A stretch of DNA of 64,000 nucleotides from Desmodus rotundus. Lineage: Eukaryota > Chordata > Mammalia > Chiroptera > Phyllostomidae. This document shows positions 57,441 to 64,000 of this stretch, in pieces. The stretch covers positions 54,056,873-54,120,872 of the forward strand of contig NC_071399.1 of the NCBI RefSeq assembly GCF_022682495.2. Direction: 5' to 3'. The notes beneath the pieces are model-generated. The model saw nothing but the letters and a program-made list of their open reading frames with translations, was not told the DNA's origin and did not search any database. A program made the translations under genes and the position numbers. Numbering within the stretch: position 1 is the stretch's first letter; every line of letters begins with the position of its first letter.

Positions 57441-60400
57441 CTAACATAAAAAAGAAAGGCAGCACGATTATTACTGAGATTGGTATGCCTCCATTTTCAG
57501 AACGTCAGAAAGGGTCAGGGTGGCTGAAAAGGAAAACCTGTATGAAGATGAATGACAGTGATTCAAGATTTGAAAGGAATATTGCTTCCTATAAGGCCAC
57601 CTAACTCCAAGTTGGCTCGCTTCTTTTCTGGAAGAAAAAAAAGAAAGGGAAGAAAAAAAAGGAAAGAAAGGAATACATACATACATACATACATACATAC
57701 ATACATACATAGAAGAAAAAGATAAGCAGATAGCTAGCATCATCCCTGCCTCTGCCTACCAGTATGCGGCTGTGCTTAATTCAAGTGGTGGAGCTGCTTC
57801 GACCTTATGTTTTAAAATTCATTGTGTGAGGCCTGCCGGATCCATAACTCCAGGACTGAAAAAAGTGGGGAAGAGGGAATGGGATTGGGAACGGAGATTG
57901 AGAAGAGGGAAGAAGTGGCCAAAGGGGAGGGAGAGGAGGAATGTTGAACTTGGCAGGAAAGAAGAGTCCTCACCACTCTGCATATGGTTGATGAGATCCT
58001 TTTTCAGAGCGTCCCCACTGATGTCGGAATCGCTGTCGTTGAAATCACTGTCCCCTTTGCCACTATCTTTGCCGCTGAACTTCTCCGCTTCTCTGCCGGA
58101 GATGGTGTTGAAAGAGTGTCCTTTCCAGACCGCCACAGGGGGCGCCGGCTCCCTTCCGAAGCCAGGGGAGGCACCGTAGGGCTGCAGCAGGGAATGGGGG
58201 GAAACGGCGGGGTGAGAGTTGGACAAGAAACAAAACAAAACAAGTGCGACAGGTTAGGCATCTATTGCGCACGCCCACCCAGACCCTTCCAGTCTCTTCC
58301 CCCAGCCTGTCCGCGGAGCACGGAGGGGGGCACCCAGCGGAAGGAAGGCCTCACCTCGGCGTGAGCGCCGCGGAGCCGCTGCTGCCCCTCGAAGTGACAG
58401 GAGCTTTCCCCTGTGGCGCTGCCGCCCTCGGAGCCCGGCACTTCGGCTGCCGCGACCGCGGGCGGGGGCGCGTCGGCCGCGGGGCTGCCAAAGGGCGCTT
58501 TGCCGCTGCCAGGGAAGGTGAGCACGTCGAACATGTTGGGCCTGGGCCCGGCTCCCCGGGCGGCCTCCTCTGGGGAGCCAGGAGCCGAGGCGCCGCCGCC
58601 CGCCGCCCCGGGCCGCTCTTCCCGGCGGGGCCCCCCTTTGCGCACCTCCTTCTTGCGGCGATTGCAGGTGGTGGCGATGGCAATGATGGCGGCCAGCAGC
58701 AGCGTGCAGCTCCCAGCCAGCACGATTATGACGATCAGCAGCGTATCCCACTGTAGCGCCGGCCCTGACTCCGCGAGCCGCGAGCCCGGAGGGCTAGAGC
58801 GCTCCGGACTCCCGGCACTGGCGGGAGCTACGGGCCCAAGCCCGTCTCCTGCTGTCACCACGAAGCTGACCGTGGCAGTGGTGGAGAGCGGGGGACGGCC
58901 GCCGTCGGAAACGACCAACAGAGCCTGAAACACGCGGCCCGGCGGCTCCTGCGAGAGATCTCCGGTGAGCACGATCTCCCCCGTGCGGCGGCCGATGGTG
59001 AAGGCTTCTCGCGGCTCCTGCTGCAGGAGGTCGAATGCCAGCTCTCCGTTAGTTCCTTCGTCTGCGTCCCGGGCCTGCACCTGCGCGACGGTCATGTCCC
59101 TTACAGTGCGCCCGGGGACTGCCAATTCCAGGGAGCCGTTGGCTGGCGCCGGGTGCACCAGGACCGGCGCATGGTCGTTCTGGTCCAGTACCCGCACTTG
59201 CACCAGGGCGCTGCTGGAGAGCTGAGGGGAGCCGCCATCGCTCGCCTGGATGCGCACGTCGAGCTGGCGCAGCGTTTCGTAGTCGAAGCTGCGCAGAGCA
59301 TAGATGGCTCCGGTAGCCGGGTCCACTGAGACATAGGTAGACACAGAGCCCCCAGCGCGGCCTACCTCGGCCTCCAGCAGCCGGTAGGTGACCTGACCAT
59401 TACGGCCCACGTCCGGGTCCCGGGCGGCCACCGTGGCCAAGTAGGCGCCAGGCGGGTTGTTCTCGCGCACCGACACCTCGTAGACCCTCTGTGTGAAGAG
59501 AGGCGCGTTGTCGTTTTCGTCACCCACGCGCACCGTGTAGGGCCTCACAGTGCGTAGCGGGGGCGAGCCGCGGTCCTCAGCTACCAGAGTCAGGTTGTAC
59601 TCGGCGATGCGCTCGCGGTCCAAGGATGCAGCGGTCACCACCAGGTAGCTGCCCGCATAGGCCGGCTGTAGCCGGAAGTGCTCATGCCCATAGAGGGCGC
59701 AGCGCACCTGCCCATTGGGGCCTGAGTCCCTGTCCGAGGTGCTGACCAGAGCCACCAGGCTCTCGCGCGCCGCCCCCTCTGGCACCAGCGAGATGGCACC
59801 CGCCTCTGGTGTCTCTGACCCCGTGGAGGAGGTCGTGTCCGTCCCCCCGAAAGTAGCGGCGGCGGCAGCGGCAGCAGCGGCGAAGGGCGAGGCGGCAGGC
59901 GCGCCCGGGGCGGCCAGAGGGGTGATGGCGATGTCCGGTGCGTTGTCATTGACGTCTCGGATGCGCACGATGACCTTGCAGGTGGCGGCGCGAGGCCCGG
60001 GGCCACGGTCCTGCGCCCGCACGTCCAGCTCATACGTGTCCTGCCGCTCGTAGTCCACAGGTCCGGCGAGGGTGAGTCGTCCCGAGCGGGGGTCGAGGCG
60101 GAAGAGCCGGCGGGCCTCTGGTGGGGTGCGGGCGCCAAAGGAGAACACCACGTCGCCGTTGGGACCCTCGTCTGGGTCCGCCGCATCCAGGTCGAGTAGC
60201 AGCGAACCGACGGGCGCGTCCTCTGCCAGCTCCACCTCCGCCACGGCGCCCTGCGGGAAGGCCGGGCTGTGGTCGTTTGCGTCCAGCACGCGCACGCTGA
60301 GGGCGGCGGTAGAGGAGCGCGGCGGGCGGCCGCCGTCCTGGGCCACCAGCTCCAGGCTGTAGGTGGCCTGGCTCTCGCGGTCCAGTTCCTGCAGTAGCAC

Positions 60401-60991
60401 CAGGTCGGCACACTGGGCACCATCCGCGCGCGTCTGCAGTTCCACACGGAAGGGGCTGTGAGGCTCTGCCAGGCGCACGCTCTGCAGCCCGTTGGCGCCC
60501 ACGTCCTCGTCTACCGGCACCTCCAGGGGGATGCGAGTGCCCACGGCCGCTCCCTCGGACACCTCCACGGGGATCTGGGCCCGGGGGAAGCGCGGCGCAT
60601 GGTCGTTGACGTCCCTCACCTCCACCTCCACGTGCACCAGTCGGAACTGCTCCTGTGAGAAGCTGACCACGTCGAAGGCCAGCACGCACTGTGGGGCCTG
60701 GCCGCAGAGCCGCTCGCGGTCCAGGCCCGCGTCCCCGACGGTCAGCTGCCCGTCGCCCTCTCGCACTCGTAGCAGCGAGCTGTTGAACTGCTTCATCAGG
60801 CGGAAGCTTGTGTCTCCGGACACTTTCATATGCAGGTCCTCAGCCAGGGTCCCAATGACTGTGCCGGGGGCGTCCTCCTCGAAGGTGCTGTATCGCACTG
60901 TCTTGCTCTGAGCCACTGAGAGCACCCAGCAGAGGCTGAAGAGCTGCAAGGGTAAAAGGCAGGAGCTACCCCCGCGCCTTACTAGACTCAT
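57067..60991 (-). CDS. PCDH8: Protocadherin-8, three coding exons, 1072 residues
   Basis: This is a delta-2-type protocadherin, a homophilic, calcium-dependent adhesion protein of the plasma membrane; the family acts in paraxial mesoderm morphogenesis and in activity-dependent control of synaptic N-cadherin. Exons 60991-58355, 58181-57974 and 57440-57067 join in frame (2637+208+374 nt). Residues 1-29 form a signal peptide. Six cadherin repeats follow, with DxNDxxP calcium motifs at 127-133 (DVNDHAP), 237-243 (DANDHSP), 346-352 (DVNDNAP), 491-497 (DENDNAP) and 603-609 (DQNDHAP), and LDRE-type motifs at 203-206 and 457-460. N-glycosylation sequons start at N70, N466 and N618. The membrane helix is about 751-773, followed by basic CNRRKK. 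The tail holds an acidic [14 protein letters not shown] stretch and ends in DENV. The start is the first ATG downstream of the promoter-like cluster, has a purine at -3 and is followed by a good signal peptide. A 9-alanine run lies at 371-379. Length matches the mammalian family (about 1070). No lesions were seen. Confidence 0.97.
57441..57973 (-). other. PCDH8: PCDH8 intron 2 (533 bp) with microsatellite
   Basis: This GT-AG intron interrupts codon 949. It contains an A/G-rich tract (about 57628-57672, plus strand) followed by an (ATAC)n microsatellite (57673-57710). Seen from the gene these are a (GTAT)n run followed by a pyrimidine tract. No interspersed repeat was recognised in it. Confidence 0.9.
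57673..57710 (+). repeat. (ATAC)n microsatellite in PCDH8 intron 2
   Basis: About nine perfect ATAC units follow an A/G-rich tract. Confidence 0.96.
57974..58181 (-). other. PCDH8: PCDH8 coding exon 2
   Basis: This 208-nt exon encodes residues 880-948 plus the first base of codon 949 (PYGASPGF ... LINHMQS). The acceptor follows CTGCTGCAG, with AG at 58183-58182, and the donor is G|GTGAGG, with GT at 57973-57972. It carries the serine/aspartate-rich cluster of the cytoplasmic tail. Reading through the donor would leave the conserved frame, so the splice site is well supported. Confidence 0.93.
58182..58354 (-). other. PCDH8: PCDH8 intron 1 (173 bp)
   Basis: This is a short GT-AG intron between codons 879 and 880. 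A pyrimidine-rich stretch precedes the CAG acceptor. No repeat is present. Confidence 0.9.
58355..60991 (-). other. PCDH8: PCDH8 coding exon 1
   Basis: This exon holds exactly 879 codons: signal peptide, all six cadherin repeats, the membrane helix and the juxtamembrane tail, ending GAHAE. The donor is GAG|GTGAGG, with GT at 58354-58353, and the phase is 0. One very large exon encoding the whole ectodomain is typical of protocadherins. The exon is very GC- and CpG-rich, which produces many long shadow frames on both strands. Confidence 0.95.
59855..59881 (-). repeat. PCDH8: Alanine-codon repeat in PCDH8
   Basis: Nine successive GCN codons (residues 371-379) lie in the linker between cadherin repeats 3 and 4. 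GCC and GCT are mixed, so expansion by slippage is limited. Confidence 0.95.
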
Positions 60992-61210
60992 GCTGCCAGC
61001 CTCAAGTGCTATTCCAAAAGGCTGAAGAAAAGATTCCTTTCTGGTTTGCAGGTCGGGACGTGAGTCCCAGGAGCCTCGGGAGCACGCTCTTTGCGAGCTC
61101 TGTGCGGGAGAAGTCTGCTGTCTGGCTGCTGCTCCTCGGCTCCTGCGGGTTTTGAGGACGCGGGCGGACCCGCCCTCACCCCGCACCTTTTCCCCCTTCT
61201 CCACTGCTAG
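60992..61210 (-). other. PCDH8: PCDH8 5' untranslated region (inferred)
   Basis: This is the GC-rich leader between the promoter-like cluster and the start codon. It contains no ATG, so the annotated start is the first available. The reading frame of the CDS stays open through the leader, but it has only non-ATG codons to start from. Confidence 0.55.
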
Positions 61211-61236
61211 TGCTGCGCCGCCGCGCGCCGCCTCTG

Positions 61237-61282
61237 CTTTTAGAGCAGCTGATATGCAAATCACCCGAGCCAGGCAGCCAAT
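61237..61282 (-). promoter_or_regulatory. PCDH8: PCDH8 core/proximal promoter cluster (inferred)
   Basis: Read on the PCDH8 strand, this block holds in order an inverted CCAAT box (ATTGG, 61282-61278), an octamer ATTTGCAT (61261-61254), an E-box CAGCTG (61251-61246) and a TATA-like CTAAAAG (61243-61237). The spacing fits a transcription start near 61210, which gives a 5'UTR of about 220 nt without any upstream ATG. The position immediately upstream of the single large exon, at the edge of the CpG-rich block, supports the call. The start site itself was not observed. Confidence 0.6.
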
Positions 61283-61285
61283 GGC

Positions 61286-63619
61286 GACCTCCTCTACGCC
61301 AGCCTCTGACAATCCGCTTCAGTGTGGAAAGGCATAGTGGGGAAAACAAGAAAGGAAAATTAGGGAATCTTTCCTTTGTTTCTTTCACTCCGTTTGCTAT
61401 TCCTTTTCTGCGTGTAGAGGAGTTGGCACAAGCTTTGTTTATTGTGGCCCTCGGTGCCGGCTGCTTGATCAAGAGCAAACACGCTGGGATTTCGCCCGGG
61501 TAGCTCGGGACCCCCCACCCCGTCCCTGCGTTGTGCACCTCGGAGGCTTCCAAGCGCTCGCAGCCCCCTCCAAAGACTTCCTCTGCCCGGTGAGGCTATG
61601 CTTGCCTTCTCTCCCAGGTTCCCACGGCGCCCTGAATAGCCTCTCGAGTAAGGATCCCAAAGAAGGGAAAATTGATTTTATTCAAATTTGTGTATGCAAT
61701 TTTTTTTTCTCGTGTGAGCCCCTGTGATCAGAATTGCCATTTCCCTTTCAGAAAAGAGCCTTACGATGTGTTAGTATGCATGTCACTGTCCAAATGGCTT
61801 TCTTAAGCCTTAGGCGCTAGCTAGCAGGGAAGGAAAAAAGTTCCAAATAGGATTTAGCATAAGCTTGAGGAGATTTGGAAAGGTTTCAAAGATCAGACTG
61901 TATCAAAGGCTTCTGAAGCCCTCGTTAGCAGTGGAAATAGAATGGCGTGGCAGGCGATCCCATTGGAGGCCCCAATGTCTGTATTATTTCACTGTGACAA
62001 GCTAAGGGGAGAGAAAGTTGAACAGTTTCCACAGTGGAGTTGGGCTAACTTGAGTATAATGAGCAAACGCCACATGTATCCATTATGTTCCTCTATTCAT
62101 TCCCAATCACTGCCATAACTCTCTGGCTAAACGGTGATGGACACTGAATTCCACACAATACCCGACTCGTATTAAAGTGCATTTAGAGAACTTTCCCTCC
62201 TGATGCCTTGTTCCGCCTATTTAGAGGATTTTCTTTCTGTTTTAATAGGGCCGCTCTGGGAAGCAACACTCATCCTTTTCCAGAAGAACAAAATCACAGC
62301 ATGACCTTGAAACCTGGCACGAACCTGGGGGAACTTAACCATCTGCCTAAGAAAGTGTTGAGCTTCGGCATTGCCAAGCTCTGGGCTGGGTGTGTTCCTG
62401 GTCTGGTCAGCCATGGCACTCACCCCTCAGGTATCCCCCTCCAGTATCTCTGAAGATTAGGGAGATGGGGCTTTGAGCAGAAACAAGAGGAATTCTTACT
62501 GATTCTTGTTGAAGAGCTTTATTGGGCAAGCTATGAAAATATACTTGAAAGAGGAAAGGTAACAACAAAAATCACATACTGGAACAGTAAAAAAAGACGT
62601 TGGATTTGATAATCAAACTGCATTCAGTAAACATTCTTCAATCTTGATTTTAGTCCTGCTCTCAGCATCCTATCTCTCAAACCCGAGGGAAAGGGTCCTG
62701 TTCCCCCACGCCCTCAAAAGATACAGATTCTTCGGGGAATAGGAAGACAAAGCAGAGAGCTGGGTGGGTTGTGGGGGAGGGGGTGGCAGAGAATGAAGGA
62801 GGCGCTTGCCTGGGAGCAAACAAATGTAGTCCCAGCCATCAGTAAATAAAAACTCTTAGGAGATTGGGGGAAGCTTCCTCTGAGTGGTCATGCCTCTCGG
62901 TTCCTTTCCCCACCTTTTCCACCTTGCCGCCGTGGGAATACTAAAGGCGATGAGGTCAGGCAACTGCAACCGCGCAGGGCCATTGAAAGGATGATTTCCC
63001 CTAGAGGATCCCAACTTTCAGCCATCTCTTCCACTTCCCTCCCGCTGTCCTAATGCCATTCAACAGCATGCTCTGTCTGCTCCCGCCCAAGAGATATTTC
63101 TTAGAGGGTTCTGAGCAGCCCAAACAACTTTCTGTCTTCTTTCTGAACCCCACAACTTTCCCACCTGACCTGGGGCCTGCTGGTGACCTTTGGCGCCCCC
63201 AGAGTCCCGCCTTCCCTCATCGCCCGCTTTCTCGGGTCATCCCCGAACAGATTCGGAACTCAGTCGTCGGACAGCGGCCTCCCCAAGGCAACTTTGGAAC
63301 CTGGGGAGTCATGCTCAAGCTGCGCGCTGCTGCTGAGCCGAGAACACCGAGAGGAGGGGAAGGAGGGAGAAAGGGTTTCTATATGCTGTTCCCATGACTA
63401 GACACTTGCCAAGAGCCTGACCACGAGTGACTGCGAGCCGGACCCCACACCTGAGCCCCTTGCACCCCTACACCTCTCTGTTCCCGGCTGGACCGCGGGA
63501 GCCCAGCCGCTAGCTGCTTTTTTTTTTTTTTTCCCTTGGCGGGAGAATCGGAACTACCTAATATTTTTTCTCAAAACACTTCCATGTCATGTTTCACATT
63601 CTCTAGACAAATAAACTGG
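61286..63619. other. PCDH8 upstream region, no gene or transposon recognised
   Basis: This is unique-looking, moderately AT-rich DNA upstream of the promoter. I found no SINE, LINE or LTR in it and no coding frame with family resemblance. A run of 15 T lies at 63518-63532. The lack of repeats fits retained regulatory sequence, but conservation was not testable. Confidence 0.5.
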
Positions 63620-63960
63620 TGTGTCTTGAGGGAGGGTCGGGTCTAGAGGGGTGGGGAAGGCAAGCAAAAGCCAAGGGGCGAGAAGAGGGCTGTGGGGCGG
63701 CTAGCAGCAGGTCCAAAGCATTTAATCCTCTGCCAACGCCTTGGCCACTCGGAAGTGGCCAAGACAGCGGTGGCGCCAAGCAGCGCGGAGCGCGGATCCC
63801 AGAGCGGGGATCCGGGGAGGGAGCGCGGAGCGGGCCGCGGAGGAGCAGAGCTGGGAGCTCGGCTGCCGCGGCCGCGCACTGAAGCCTTTCCCTGCCGGCT
63901 GTAGAGGTGCGAAGGCACTCGAGCCGAGTGAGCGCCGGCCCCCGCTGCCTGCAGCTTCCA
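63620..63960. promoter_or_regulatory. Second CpG-rich block upstream of PCDH8
   Basis: This is a distinct GC- and CpG-rich interval about 2.4 kb upstream of the inferred PCDH8 start, separated from it by ordinary DNA. It contains repeated GCGGAGCG motifs, two GGATCC sites and a perfect 9-bp inverted repeat (63740-63748 with 63755-63763). It could be an outlying part of the PCDH8 regulatory domain or the promoter of an unannotated, possibly divergent, transcript. No convincing coding frame is present. Confidence 0.5.
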
Positions 63961-64000
63961 GATTCTGAAAATATGATTTAAAACAGCGCAGCAGCGCTTG

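Larger units (their letters stand above)
58000..61330. promoter_or_regulatory. CpG island covering PCDH8 promoter and exons 1-2
   Basis: This stretch is dense in CpG dinucleotides (repeated GCGC, CGCG and CCGG), in sharp contrast to the AT-rich, CpG-poor DNA on both sides. That is typical of vertebrate developmental genes whose large first exon lies inside the island. The edges were judged by eye. Confidence 0.75.

Noticed and set aside
59635..60689. Long alternative-frame ORFs of 270 and 219 codons on the minus strand, and plus-strand frames such as 58413-58928, within PCDH8 exon 1
   Set aside because: They overlap the clear cadherin frame, have arginine/alanine-rich GC-driven composition and show no domain. 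They are shadows of the GC-rich exon.
60992..61312. PCDH8 start at the upstream end of the open frame (61312)
   Set aside because: The codon there is TTG and lies upstream of the promoter motifs. The first ATG at 60991 is followed by a proper signal peptide and matches the known family N-terminus.

Overview
This is a mammalian, almost certainly bat, genomic window. The evidence is eleven copies of a tRNA-derived SINE of the VES type known from yangochiropteran bats: a tRNA-like head with A and B boxes, a pyrimidine-rich body ending near TCTCTAAAA, and an A-rich tail. It also holds a matching L1 lineage, ancient mammalian repeats (MIR, L2, MER5, MaLR LTR, hAT and mariner-type elements), and one spliced gene with vertebrate GT-AG introns. 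Nothing is prokaryotic.

The only gene I can support is PCDH8 (protocadherin 8, also called PAPC or arcadlin), on the minus strand at 57067-60991. It has three coding exons (60991-58355, 58181-57974, 57440-57067) that join in frame into a 1072-residue single-pass cadherin: signal peptide, six extracellular cadherin repeats, one membrane helix and a conserved cytoplasmic tail. A compact promoter-like cluster (inverted CCAAT, octamer, E-box, TATA-like box) lies at 61237-61282 inside a CpG-rich block. A second CpG-rich block occupies 63620-63960 at the right edge. The 3'UTR runs left to one of two AATAAA signals, at 56733-56738 or 56502-56507.

The left 56 kb is a gene desert downstream of PCDH8. 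It contains: scattered MIR and L2 relics; VES SINEs of both orientations at about 7.6, 8.4, 10.0, 13.0, 15.9, 28.5, 30.8, 31.9, 32.7, 34.6 and 39.0 kb; a solo MaLR-type LTR with a 5-bp target duplication at 21.1 kb; an old L1 relic at 28.9-34 kb cut by three VES insertions; and a TA-flanked mariner-like element (36537-37123) inserted in an L2 tail. The largest object is a full-length but dead L1 (39783-46499, minus strand) with a 15-bp target duplication. It sits, together with a VES SINE, inside a hAT-type DNA transposon (38950-47164) that keeps a recognisable 8-bp target duplication.

The 53-64 kb interval around PCDH8 is nearly free of young transposons, and several repeat-free AT-rich stretches in the desert carry homeodomain, POU or RFX-like motifs. 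These are candidate long-range regulatory elements, but conservation could not be tested here. I found no novel gene system. The most useful observations are the nested-transposon stratigraphy, the PCDH8 promoter and tail motifs, a perfect RFX X-box palindrome at 11440-11453, and several small tandem or duplicated blocks that the known repeat families do not explain.
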